Shown piece by piece: positions 55,245 through 63,210 of a DNA stretch of 64,000 bases; position 1 is the stretch's first letter; each line of letters opens with the position of its first letter. The stretch comes from Flavobacterium sp. CFS9 (lineage in GTDB: Bacteria > Bacteroidota > Bacteroidia > Flavobacteriales > Flavobacteriaceae). Under the pieces are notes generated by a model that saw only the letters and a list, made by a program, of their open reading frames with translations, had not been told where the DNA came from and made no database searches. The translations under genes and the position numbers were made by a program. The DNA lies in contig NZ_AP031573.1 of NCBI RefSeq assembly GCF_041154745.1, positions 310,001 to 374,000 of the forward strand. The letters run 5' to 3'.

Positions 55245-57485
55245 TTAATCAACCAACAACTGCGTCACAACCGCAGGATTCATTGCCCATTGAGCTGTAT
55301 AAACCTCATCAGCATTTTCATCTTCGGTGATTGTTAATCCCTGAGCTTCCGCTTTAAGCTGTAACAAGCTTCCGATATTCAATTTGCTGTTCAATTTTGA
55401 CAATAGCGCCTGAACTCCTTTAAAATCCAAACCACCCACAACCTGACCTCCGAAAGTCATTTCCAACCAAACGATTTCTCTTTTGGCTACATCCAAAACT
55501 CCAAAGACCAAACCTTTCGCCACATTCTGCGTCACACTAACCTGGTGATCTACACATGACGGATCGTAGGCAACACCTGTTCTTTCCGAGATTTTCATCG
55601 GGTATTTACTGTTCATCCAACCTACTATCAAATTTGGTGTGATGCTTCCGTTGCTATACGCATTGCAGGTAAAAGTCACAAATTTAGCTTTGGCTTTTGC
55701 CAATTCGTCGATGTTGATGTTGATATATTCGGCAGTTCCAATTTTATTCGGAATACTTCTGATATCACCACTATGCTGGCAACCGGTTGTCGTCAATCGA
55801 CTGAAAGAGCAAATATCAGAACGATCTTCGTAAGCGATATGACAGCTTAAATCCATATCCAGATGTTGTGCCGGTAGATCTATACCCCACTGCATAAACA
55901 ATCGCACTTCGTTACCTTCAACCGGAAAACGGGTTCCCATTAAAGCAACTGGTAAATCCTGAACAGTATCACTTCGATCTCCTATCGAAACCGGAATGTT
56001 AAACAATTGCGGATCGATATAGATGGTTTTATTGGTGTTTTTAACCGCCGCGAATCTTTTTCTCATTGCCAAAAGACACAAATCCTCAATCTGACTTTTC
56101 ATCTCCTCTAACTGCAATTCATCATATAAATTCAACAATGCATTTGGATTCACTCTTTTATTGGTTCCTCCTAAAGGCTTTACACTTCTTTGTATGTTTT
56201 TATCAAAATAATTGGATGCATACATGTTCAGCGTAAAGATCAGTCTGGCCGGAACTTTATCGATAATTTCAGAAAAATGAGCAATCGTTTCGTCTGCTCC
56301 AAACCAAAGCATATTCGAAAATAAAGAACGGGCAAACAACCCCGGACGTTGCTTTAACAACGCAAATGTTTTATCGGCATCAAACTTTAACCTTAACGAA
56401 TTTACTTTTCCCTGCCAAACGTCATATACCTGATTGTAAAATACATCCATTAAAAAATTCAATTTCTCGAATCCTTTTCTTTTGCTGTATTCTGCCAAAC
56501 GCAAGGCACGGATAAAACGAACCCACATTCCTCTTTTTGGATGCATGGTTTCGCACATAGCCTCAACTTCCATATCCATATTATTCAACCAGTTGGCCAC
56601 CATCAAACATTCTTTTCGGGAATATTTCAATTTCAACTCTTTTTGAGACGCTATTCTCGCCTGAACGCTTGTATCCAGAGCACTGTAAAAATGCTGTCCA
56701 TTTTTAGCAGCTCTTTTAACAATCGTTTTTGGCTCGATAATCTGAAGCATTCCTGTATTCTTAAACCATAAATATCTTAAAATATCCGTTGGAGTTTTCA
56801 AAAATTGCGAAGCCTCGTCTTCTTTACCGTTTTCAATCAAAAGATCGATCACCAGCATTAAAGTTTCCTTCATTGCTACTTCTGTTTTTGTTAAAGGCAA
56901 GTACTGCATCACCATTTTTAAGCTGTCTATCTGAGTAGCGTCTAAAGCAGTTTTGGATTGCAATAACGAAATATAGAACTCATTTAAATCTTTTTCAGAC
57001 CACAATTCAAGCACTTTCAACTTGCTTCCTTGTCCTACTTTTTCGATTTTCCCAAATTCAAACGGAGTTCCACAGAATGGACAACCGTTGTATCTTTCTA
57101 ACGGAAAAGTATTATCTAGGATAATATGTCCGCATTGCAATGTAGTTCCGTTTTTAGTTTTGAAAACATTTCCGAAATATGTAATAATATGATCCAAAAC
57201 AGATTCTCCTGTTGGAACATTCCATTCTTTCACCAATGGTGTCCAGTTTTTATCGGTTCCTAAAACTTCTCTCAAAACTTCTAAAACCTCAACTTTATAA
57301 GTCGGATTCACATTGTTTAAAGCATGAAGCAAGGATTCTGAAAATGTAAATCCCAATTTTGAAACATTGGCTAACAAAACGGATGTTGTTCCTGATAAAT
57401 TTGTAACGTCATTCACAATCATTTCTGACGGAATGAAAATAGCGTTCTGACGTAAACTGATTTTTAATAATGCTTTTGTTTTCAT
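55245..57485 (-). CDS. RING-like zinc protein with TerD-like region (MXAN_6230/SCO0854-like)
   Basis: The 746-residue protein resembles the MXAN_6230/SCO0854 family. A zinc-type motif, QCGHII...NGCPFCGTPF, has ligands Cys118, His120, Cys135 and Cys138. Helical repeats fill about 160-480 (LMVIDLLIENGKEDEASQFL, ALLNLYDELQLEEMKSQIED). A beta-rich part (about 525-660; DLPAQHLDMDLSCHIAYEDR, GTAEYININIDELAKAKAKF) recalls TerD proteins. Its role is not known; this kind of protein has been noted with RNA-repair and stress genes. Its start lies directly behind the tRNA-like array, which would be in or just before its leader. Confidence 0.65.
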   Translation of the reverse strand: MKTKALLKISLRQNAIFIPSEMIVNDVTNLSGTTSVLLANVSKLGFTFSESLLHALNNVNPTYKVEVLEVLREVLGTDKNWTPLVKEWNVPTGESVLDHIITYFGNVFKTKNGTTLQCGHIILDNTFPLERYNGCPFCGTPFEFGKIEKVGQGSKLKVLELWSEKDLNEFYISLLQSKTALDATQIDSLKMVMQYLPLTKTEVAMKETLMLVIDLLIENGKEDEASQFLKTPTDILRYLWFKNTGMLQIIEPKTIVKRAAKNGQHFYSALDTSVQARIASQKELKLKYSRKECLMVANWLNNMDMEVEAMCETMHPKRGMWVRFIRALRLAEYSKRKGFEKLNFLMDVFYNQVYDVWQGKVNSLRLKFDADKTFALLKQRPGLFARSLFSNMLWFGADETIAHFSEIIDKVPARLIFTLNMYASNYFDKNIQRSVKPLGGTNKRVNPNALLNLYDELQLEEMKSQIEDLCLLAMRKRFAAVKNTNKTIYIDPQLFNIPVSIGDRSDTVQDLPVALMGTRFPVEGNEVRLFMQWGIDLPAQHLDMDLSCHIAYEDRSDICSFSRLTTTGCQHSGDIRSIPNKIGTAEYININIDELAKAKAKFVTFTCNAYSNGSITPNLIVGWMNSKYPMKISERTGVAYDPSCVDHQVSVTQNVAKGLVFGVLDVAKREIVWLEMTFGGQVVGGLDFKGVQALLSKLNSKLNIGSLLQLKAEAQGLTITEDENADEVYTAQWAMNPAVVTQLLVD

Positions 57486-57656
57486 TTTTTTTAATTTTTA
57501 AAATTTAGATAATGGTGCTTCTGATTCTACCTAAAAGATTTGAAGTAAGAAGCACTTGACCTGAAATTGGAGGATAATGGACTAACTAAGCTAAAATGGA
57601 GCGGGCGACCGCGAAAGAAGTAAGTTAATCTTGACCCTCGTTTATTAATGATAATT

Positions 57657-57710
57657 TTAAAACTTGCCGGATTCGAACCGGAAATGCCGATATTCTGAAG
57701 TAAGTTTTAA
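57657..57710 (-). ncRNA. T-arm minihelix closed by an 8-bp stem
   Basis: On minus, TTAAAACT (57710-57703) pairs with AGTTTTAA (57664-57657). Between them lies TCCGG-TTCGAAT-CCGGC, a T-arm with a canonical T-loop (one weak pair at its base), giving an acceptor/T-arm-like minihelix. D- and anticodon arms are absent. The outer stem is the N8/N8' stem of the array, so it serves as the acceptor helix. Confidence 0.65.
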
Positions 57711-57724
57711 TTGATCATCAATAG

Positions 57725-57842
57725 AGAAGCAGATGGGATTCGAACCCACGACCCGGACATTAAAAGTGTACGAAGTAAGTTTTGATTGACCTTTTACCGA
57801 TAATTTCAAAACTACCTGCTCTAACCGTTGAGCTACTGCCTC
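57725..57842 (-). tRNA. tRNA-Lys(UUU)-like gene split by a 45-nt insertion at position 26/27
   Basis: On minus, acceptor GAGGCAG (57842-57836) pairs with CTGCTTC (57732-57726, one G-U) with discriminator T at 57725. U8-A9, the D-arm GCTC-AACGGTTA-GAGC and A26 (57817) follow. After 45 nt (57816-57772), the anticodon arm GTACA-CTTTTAA-TGTCC (one mismatch; anticodon TTT at 57764-57762), variable loop GGGTC and T-arm GTGGG-TTCGAAT-CCCAT complete the fold. Without the insertion it is exactly 73 nt. The insertion itself holds an 8-bp hairpin, ATTATC, GGTCAA and TACTTC. A U73 and G1-C72 are unlike normal tRNA-Lys, so it may be a decoy rather than a translating tRNA. Confidence 0.75.
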
Positions 57843-57985
57843 TATTATGATTGAAAAATAAAAAGGTAATGGTGTAAGTGTGTACGTTGGAAAGTTTTCT
57901 GAAGTAACTCAAACTTGACCTGTTTTATTCTTTATTCTATTTCTATGAACGTTTGTTTTTATTTCTGAACAAAGATTTCAAAACC

Positions 57986-58008
57986 ACTACGCAATTATTT
58001 TGCGCAGT
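57986..58008 (+). repeat. ACTRCGCAATTATTTTGCGCAGT palindrome, copy 5
   Basis: ACTACGCAA (57986-57994) and TTGCGCAGT (58000-58008) form a 9-bp stem with one mismatch around TTATT, next to an A-run. On the minus strand it comes before the tRNA-like array and could be an upstream terminator or a regulator site. Confidence 0.6.
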
Positions 58009-58045
58009 AAAAAAAGAATTTTAAATTTGAGTAAATATTAATATT

Positions 58046-58220
58046 AAAAAGGGCGTAAGTCCCGGAGGGATGTTAGAACTATAGATACATTTGAAGAGCC
58101 CCGGCGGGGCGACATATTCGATCAATGAAAGGAAAGTAAAAGGTGCCACTCCGCCGGAGCTTTTTAATCATCGTCTATAAACTAGCTGTAAATATTTCGC
58201 TCCTCCAGAGCTTTTCATTA
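58046..58220. repeat. GC-rich REP-like repeat cluster (CCCGGAGGG / GCCCCGGCGGGGC)
   Basis: In an AT-rich spacer, AAGTCCCGGAGGGAT, GAGCCCCGGCGGGGCGACAT, ACTCCGCCGGAGCTTTT and CGCTCCTCCAGAGC follow one another. Each is a short GC-rich palindrome of the sort widespread in Bacteroidota. They separate the array from the HD gene. No coding sequence is seen. Confidence 0.65.
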
Positions 58221-58241
58221 GATTAAAATAAAAAATACCAT

Positions 58242-58856
58242 ATGGATTTAAAGGAAATTTATGCTGAATTACTCTCCGATATTGACTTTCCAGCAAATGA
58301 AATTCAGCAAAACTGGATGGATTTAGAAAAGGCCTATTCCAAAAAATCAAGGCATTATCACAATCTCACTCATTTAAAACAAATGATCGAGAGCTTTCAG
58401 GTCTATCGCGATAAACTTGAAAATCCGAATGAAGTATTATTTTCAATTTTTTATCATGATTATATTTATTCGGCTTCCAAAAAAGACAATGAACTTAAAA
58501 GTGCCGAGTTTGCTTTATCGATTCTTCCCGAAAATAGCCGCCTAAATAAGCAATTCATTTTTGATGCGATCTGTGCGACACAACAACATTTGCATAATAA
58601 CGATGAAGACATTAACTGGTTAATCGATTTTAATTTGAAGATTCTTGCTAAAGATTGGGAAGATTATAAAATCTATTTGGAACAAATTAGAAAAGAGTAC
58701 CGTATTTACCCTGATTTTCTCTACAAACCCGGACGTGCCAAAGCGCTGAAACATTTTCTGGAAAACGAGTTTATTTTTCAAACTAAGGAATTCAGGGATT
58801 TGTATGAGGAAAAAGCAAGATTAAATATTGAAAAAGAGATTTCATTATTAACGTAA
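58242..58856 (+). CDS. HD-type metal-dependent phosphohydrolase
   Basis: The 204-residue protein has the HD-like motifs of predicted metal-dependent phosphohydrolases (in databases sometimes misnamed as an NMDA receptor subunit): RHYHNLTHL near residue 37, then FYHDYIYSASKKDNE with the HD pair, and a later conserved YKPGRAKALKHFL. It probably cleaves a phosphoester or cyclic phosphate; near RtcB, processing of RNA 2',3'-cyclic ends would fit, but that is inference. It is divergent from the zinc-motif gene and precedes the WYL regulator by 102 bp. Confidence 0.8.
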   Translation: MDLKEIYAELLSDIDFPANEIQQNWMDLEKAYSKKSRHYHNLTHLKQMIESFQVYRDKLENPNEVLFSIFYHDYIYSASKKDNELKSAEFALSILPENSRLNKQFIFDAICATQQHLHNNDEDINWLIDFNLKILAKDWEDYKIYLEQIRKEYRIYPDFLYKPGRAKALKHFLENEFIFQTKEFRDLYEEKARLNIEKEISLLT

Positions 58857-58857
58857 A

Positions 58858-58948
58858 TACGCGTGAGGGATTGAGGCGGTATCCTTTTGTGAAGAGAAAC
58901 GGAACAAAAGATATAGCCGAAAGCCCGACCCGGAGGGGCACGCCCAAA
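58858..58948 (+). ncRNA. Structured RNA-like element before the WYL gene
   Basis: GCGTG near the start pairs with CACGC near the end. GGC-GTAT-CTTTTGT pairs with ACAAAAG-ATAT-GCC across a GAAGAGAAACGGA loop, and GCCC with GGGGC. The element ends 10 bp before the WYL start codon. Similar sequence (AAAGATATAGCCGAAAGCCCG) is familiar to me from many Flavobacterium spacers, so it may be a repeat family rather than a WYL-specific leader. Confidence 0.55.
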
Positions 58949-58958
58949 AAAACAAACC

Positions 58959-59996
58959 ATGTCACAAAACAAAAATGCCTTAATTCGGTACAAAACGATA
59001 GACAAATGCCTTCAAAATAAATACCGGCAATGGACTTTAGACGACTTAATCGAAGAATGCTCTGATGCTTTGTTTGAATACGAAGGCCGTGCTAACCCCA
59101 TCAGCAAACGAACCATTCAGATGGATATTCAGCTCATGCGAAGTGAGAAACTGGGGTACAATGCTCCAATTGTGGTATATGATAAAAAGTATTATAAATA
59201 CGAAGACGACGAATTTACGATAACCGATATCCCTTTAACCGAAACAGACATGAATGTGCTCACCGAAACTGTTTCGATGTTGAAGCAGTTTAAAGATTTC
59301 TCTCTTTTTAATGATGTATCGGACATTCTACAGCGTTTGGAGGATAAAATCTACGCCGAAAAATCGCATACCAAACCTGTTATCTATCTGGACAAAAATG
59401 AAAAGCTTAAAGGACTTCATTATCTGGACGAGATTTATCAGGCCATTATCAAAAAGGTAGTTTTGGTTATTACCTATAAATCGTTTAAATCTCAGGAAGA
59501 AACCAAATTTCACTTCCACCCTTTTATTTTAAAGGAATTCAATAACCGATGGTTTCTGGTGGGAAAGAAAAAAGGTTCACAGCCAATTACCAATTTGGCG
59601 CTTGACAGGATCATAGCCATAGATTACGATTTCAACATTCCCTATTTAGAAGAAAACTTTGATGCAGAGCTCTTTTATAAAAACGTAATTGGGGTAACCG
59701 TTAATACAGGTTTACAACCCAAAAAGATCGAACTTTGGATAGACGCAACCAACGCACCTTATGTGTTAACCAAACCTCTGCATCACACGCAGCGGCTCAT
59801 TAAAGAAAATGATGACAAAAGCATCATCGTTCATTTATTTATTTCTCCAAATTACGAAATGGAACGTATTCTTTTAGGGTTTGGTGACGGCATCGAAATT
59901 ATTAAACCCGAATACCTGAGAAATAGAGTAAAAACTATACTTCAAAAAGCAATTTCACGATATGATCCTGAAAATGCCATTGAATTAAAGCCATAA
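58959..59996 (+). CDS. WYL-domain transcriptional regulator
   Basis: The 345-residue protein has a helical DNA-binding N-terminus (IRYKTIDKCLQNKYRQWTLD) and a WYL domain (about 155-235; VVLVITYKSF, FHFHPFILKEFNNRWFLVGK) followed by the WCX-type C-terminal region. WYL domains sense nucleic-acid or nucleotide ligands in several defence and DNA-repair regulators. Beside rtcB and rlaP genes it is the obvious candidate to sense RNA ends and control the island. Confidence 0.88.
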   Translation: MSQNKNALIRYKTIDKCLQNKYRQWTLDDLIEECSDALFEYEGRANPISKRTIQMDIQLMRSEKLGYNAPIVVYDKKYYKYEDDEFTITDIPLTETDMNVLTETVSMLKQFKDFSLFNDVSDILQRLEDKIYAEKSHTKPVIYLDKNEKLKGLHYLDEIYQAIIKKVVLVITYKSFKSQEETKFHFHPFILKEFNNRWFLVGKKKGSQPITNLALDRIIAIDYDFNIPYLEENFDAELFYKNVIGVTVNTGLQPKKIELWIDATNAPYVLTKPLHHTQRLIKENDDKSIIVHLFISPNYEMERILLGFGDGIEIIKPEYLRNRVKTILQKAISRYDPENAIELKP

Positions 59997-60167
59997 TTTT
60001 TTACAAAATGCAGAATTTTATCTTATTATAAAACCATAAAACAATTTTTACAGCATAAATTTTGTTAAAACATCAAAAAAGAATAGTATATTTCAATTAA
60101 ATTTTAATCGTAAACCCCTATAAATCAAAGGGATTTTTTAACTAACCAAAAAATTATTAAAAAATTA

Positions 60168-60179
60168 TATGCATGCATA
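60168..60179. promoter_or_regulatory. Palindrome TATGCATGCATA upstream of marR-like gene
   Basis: A perfect 12-bp palindrome lies 39 bp before the regulator start and 12 bp upstream of a TATATTTG -7 motif, so it would cover the -33 region. This is where a MarR-type autorepressor would bind. Confidence 0.5.
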
Positions 60180-60191
60180 GTATTTTTTAAT

Positions 60192-60199
60192 TATATTTG
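60192..60199 (+). promoter_or_regulatory. Likely -7 element of the marR-fad operon
   Basis: TATATTTG matches TAnnTTTG and lies 19 bp before the ATG at 60218. No TTTG is found at the -33 position, where the TGCATGCA palindrome lies instead. Confidence 0.5.
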
Positions 60200-60217
60200 A
60201 AATCGATATAGTTACAT

Positions 60218-60676
60218 ATGAAAGAGAAAACAATAGATTATATTCTGCGTGCTACATGGCAAGCTGTATCAAGAATGTACAACGAAGAGGCTGCTAAGTA
60301 CGATGCCACAATGGCTACCGGGTTTGCCCTTTTGAGTATAGATAAGGAAGAAGGAACCCCATCGACAGCTTTGGGTCCCCGAATGGGCATGGAAGCCACA
60401 AGCCTTACCAGAACATTGAAATCTATGGAAGATAAAGGTTTGATTGTTCGCAAAAAAAACCCAACGGATGGTCGCGGTGTTTTGATTTACCTGACCGAAT
60501 TTGGAAAAGAAAAAAGAGATTTATCTAAAAATACAGTTCTGAAATTTAATGAAACGGTAAGAAAACATGTTTCTGATGAGAAACTAAACCATTTTATCGA
60601 GGTTTCTGAAATCATAAACGAATTAATTCAGGATAAGAACATATTCAATCAAACAGAAAAATCAGAAAATGAATAG
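60218..60676 (+). CDS. MarR-family transcriptional regulator
   Basis: The 152-residue winged-helix regulator has the MarR layout: helical N-terminus (IDYILRATWQAVSRMYNEEA), recognition region MGMEATSLTRTLKSMEDKGL, wing RKKNPTDGRGVLIYLT, and dimerising C-terminal helices. It is first in a fatty-acid oxidation operon, 50 bp before the fadB-like gene, and probably represses it until acyl-CoA or fatty acid binds. Confidence 0.92.
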   Translation: MKEKTIDYILRATWQAVSRMYNEEAAKYDATMATGFALLSIDKEEGTPSTALGPRMGMEATSLTRTLKSMEDKGLIVRKKNPTDGRGVLIYLTEFGKEKRDLSKNTVLKFNETVRKHVSDEKLNHFIEVSEIINELIQDKNIFNQTEKSENE

Positions 60677-60726
60677 CCTTAGTTTATAAGGAGTATTCAA
60701 ATCAAATAAAAAACAAAATATTAACT

Positions 60727-63117
60727 ATGAAACGCACAATTAAAAAAGTCGCTGTAATTGGATCCGGAATTATGGGTTCGGGAATAGCTTGCCATTTTGC
60801 CAATATTGGTGTTGAAGTTTTACTGCTTGACATCGTACCACGCGAGTTGACAGAAGCTGAAGCTAAAAAAGGATTAACGCTTGAAAGTAAAGCTGTTCGC
60901 AACCGAGTAGTAAATGAGCATCTGGCGAATTCATTAAAATCAAAACCATCTCCTATTTACAGTCAAAAATTCGCAAACCGAATCACCACTGGAAATACAA
61001 CAGATGATATGGCAAAAATTGCCAATGTGGATTGGATTATTGAAGTAGTTGTGGAGCGTCTGGATATTAAAAAACTGGTATTCGAACAAATCGAGCAGTT
61101 CCGTAAACCGGGAACTTTAGTTACTTCGAATACTTCCGGTATTCCAATTCACTTCATGAGTGAAGGAAGAAGCGAAGATTTCCAACAACACTTCTGCGGA
61201 ACTCACTTTTTTAACCCTGCGCGTTACTTAAAGTTATTTGAAATTATTCCTGGTCCAAAAACTTCAACTGAGGTATTGGATTTCTTAAACGAATACGGAT
61301 CTAAATTCTTAGGAAAAACTTCGGTTGTTGCTAAAGATACTCCGGCGTTTATTGGAAACAGAATTGGTATTTACGGAATTCAGAGTTTATTCCATTTAGT
61401 AAAAGAAATGGGATTAACGATTGAAGAAGTGGATAAATTAACCGGACCGGTAATTGGCCGTCCAAAATCGGCTACTTTCCGTACCGTTGACGTGGTTGGT
61501 TTAGATACTTTGGTACACGTTGCCAACGGTATTTACGAAAACTGCCCGAACGACGAACAACACGAATTGTTCAAACTTCCGGATTTCATCAACAAAATGA
61601 TGGAAAATAACTGGTTAGGAAGTAAAACCGGGCAAGGTTTCTACAAAAAAGTAGACAAGGATATTCTTTCTCTTGACTTAGAGACTTTAGAATACCGCGC
61701 TGCTAAAAAAGCAAATTTTGCGACTCTTGAACTGACTAAAACTATCGATAAACCGATCAATCGTTTTAAAGTTTTAGTAAAAGGAAAAGACAAAGCGGGA
61801 GAATTCTACCGTAAGAGTTTCGCCGGAATGTTTGCTTATGTATCCAACAGAATTCCTGAAATCTCAGACGAATTATATAAAATTGACGATGCCATGAAAG
61901 CTGGTTTTGGGTGGGAAAATGGTCCGTTCGAAATCTGGGACGCTATTGGTGTTGCCAACGGAATCGAAATCATGAAAGCCGAAGGTTTAGCACCTGCTGC
62001 CTGGGTTACTGAAATGTTAGCTTCCGGAAGTGACAGTTTCTATTCTGTAAAAGAAGGAGCAACTTTCTTCTATAATATTCCAACAAAATCACAAACTAAA
62101 GTTCCTGGACAAGATTCATTCATTATCCTGAACAACATCCGCGAAAGCAAAAAAGTCTGGAGCAACAGTGGAGCTATTATCGAAGATTTAGGAGACGGAA
62201 TCTTAAACTTAGAATTCCAGTCTAAAATGAATACCATTGGTGGAGATGTACTTCAGGCCATCAATAAAGCCATTGACTTATCTGAAAAAGAATACCAAGG
62301 TTTGGTTATTGGAAATCAGGCAGCGAATTTCTCTGTTGGAGCTAATATCGGAATGATTTTCATGATGGCAGTGGAACAGGAATATGACGAATTGAATATG
62401 GCGATCAAATTGTTCCAGGACACAATGATGCGCGTTCGTTATTCTTCGATTCCGGTTATCGTAGCACCTCACGGAATGACTTTTGGCGGTGGATGCGAAA
62501 TGAGTTTACACGCTGATAAAGTAGTAGCTGCTGCTGAGACTTACATGGGATTAGTGGAATTTGGTGTTGGTGTACTTCCTGGTGGTGGTGGATCTAAAGA
62601 AATGGCTTTAAGAGCTTCTGATTTATTCCGTAAAAACGACGTGGAATTAAACGTTCTTCAGGAGTATTTCCTGACTATCGCTATGGCTAAAGTTTCGACT
62701 TCCGGTTACGAAGCTTTTGATACCGGACTTTTACAACACGGAAAAGATATTATCGTAGTCAACAAAGACCGTCAGATTGCAGAAGCTAAGAAACACGCTT
62801 TGTTAATGGCAGAAGCGGGTTATACACAGCCTATCAGAAGAACGGACGTGAAAGTATTAGGAAAACAAGCTCTTGGAATGTTCTTAGTAGGAACGGATCA
62901 AATGCAAGCGGGTAAATACATTTCTGAGCACGATAGAAAAATCGCAAACAAACTGGCTTACGTCATGGCAGGTGGTGATTTATCTGAAGCTACTTTAGTA
63001 TCTGAACAATATTTATTAGATATCGAACGTGAAGCTTTCTTGAGTTTATGTACTGAAAGAAAAACTTTGGAGAGAATCCAATATATGTTAACTAAAGGAA
63101 AACCACTTAGAAATTAG
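60727..63117 (+). CDS. 3-hydroxyacyl-CoA dehydrogenase / enoyl-CoA hydratase fusion
   Basis: The 796-residue beta-oxidation enzyme has an N-terminal NAD-binding hydroxyacyl-CoA dehydrogenase (KVAVIGSGIMGSGIACHFAN, HFFNPARYLKLFEIIPG, GNRIG) and a C-terminal crotonase domain (about 490-790; GLVIGNQAANFSVGANIGMI, GMTFGGGCEMSLHADKV, MGLVEFGVGVLPGGGGSKEM). The order is the reverse of E. coli FadB, where the hydratase comes first, but this is the usual order in this family. It lies between the MarR regulator and a thiolase gene, completing the cycle. Confidence 0.94.
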   Translation: MKRTIKKVAVIGSGIMGSGIACHFANIGVEVLLLDIVPRELTEAEAKKGLTLESKAVRNRVVNEHLANSLKSKPSPIYSQKFANRITTGNTTDDMAKIANVDWIIEVVVERLDIKKLVFEQIEQFRKPGTLVTSNTSGIPIHFMSEGRSEDFQQHFCGTHFFNPARYLKLFEIIPGPKTSTEVLDFLNEYGSKFLGKTSVVAKDTPAFIGNRIGIYGIQSLFHLVKEMGLTIEEVDKLTGPVIGRPKSATFRTVDVVGLDTLVHVANGIYENCPNDEQHELFKLPDFINKMMENNWLGSKTGQGFYKKVDKDILSLDLETLEYRAAKKANFATLELTKTIDKPINRFKVLVKGKDKAGEFYRKSFAGMFAYVSNRIPEISDELYKIDDAMKAGFGWENGPFEIWDAIGVANGIEIMKAEGLAPAAWVTEMLASGSDSFYSVKEGATFFYNIPTKSQTKVPGQDSFIILNNIRESKKVWSNSGAIIEDLGDGILNLEFQSKMNTIGGDVLQAINKAIDLSEKEYQGLVIGNQAANFSVGANIGMIFMMAVEQEYDELNMAIKLFQDTMMRVRYSSIPVIVAPHGMTFGGGCEMSLHADKVVAAAETYMGLVEFGVGVLPGGGGSKEMALRASDLFRKNDVELNVLQEYFLTIAMAKVSTSGYEAFDTGLLQHGKDIIVVNKDRQIAEAKKHALLMAEAGYTQPIRRTDVKVLGKQALGMFLVGTDQMQAGKYISEHDRKIANKLAYVMAGGDLSEATLVSEQYLLDIEREAFLSLCTERKTLERIQYMLTKGKPLRN

Positions 63118-63210
63118 AAAATAGAACAAAGAGAATAGAATATAGATTTTAAGACTTAGTAAAGTCTATTTTCTATACTCTATCTTCTATACTCTTAAAA
63201 AACGAAACAA

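Larger units (their letters stand above)
57508..57920 (-). ncRNA. Array of structured repeats GGTCAA-N8-TACTTC ... N8'-(A/C)ATTATC with tRNA-derived inserts
   Basis: Read on the minus strand, GGTCAA (once GATCAA), exactly 8 variable bases and TACTTC occur five times. On plus the GAAGTA cores start at 57542, 57617, 57697, 57772 and 57901. Four copies of (A/C)ATTATC are each preceded by 8 bases complementary to one N8. The stems are 57515-57522 with 57548-57555, 57580-57587 with 57623-57630 (one G-U), 57657-57664 with 57703-57710, and 57806-57813 with 57778-57785. The last pair is in reversed order. Stem sequences differ between units but keep pairing, which argues for selected RNA structure. 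Inserts include a tRNA fold and a T-arm minihelix. The strand is inferred from the tRNA parts. Confidence 0.8.

Noticed and set aside
55245..57485. Ro60/TROVE protein
   Set aside because: The position next to a tRNA-like RNA suggested it, but I see a zinc-ligand motif and TerD-like region instead of TROVE and vWA sequence features.
57725..57842. Ordinary tRNA or group I intron-containing tRNA
   Set aside because: The fold needs removal of 45 nt to be canonical, which is far too short for a group I intron, and the break lies at 26/27 rather than in the anticodon loop. U73 is also unusual for tRNA-Lys.
57508..57920. CRISPR array
   Set aside because: The repeated parts are short and broken by 8-nt variable but paired segments, spacers contain tRNA arms, and no cas genes are present.
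57508..57920. Integron attC sites or known self-cleaving ribozymes (hammerhead, twister, pistol)
   Set aside because: I compared the conserved blocks by eye and none of the known cores (CUGAUGA...GAAA, attC R/L boxes) is present. A covariance search is still needed to exclude distant relatives.
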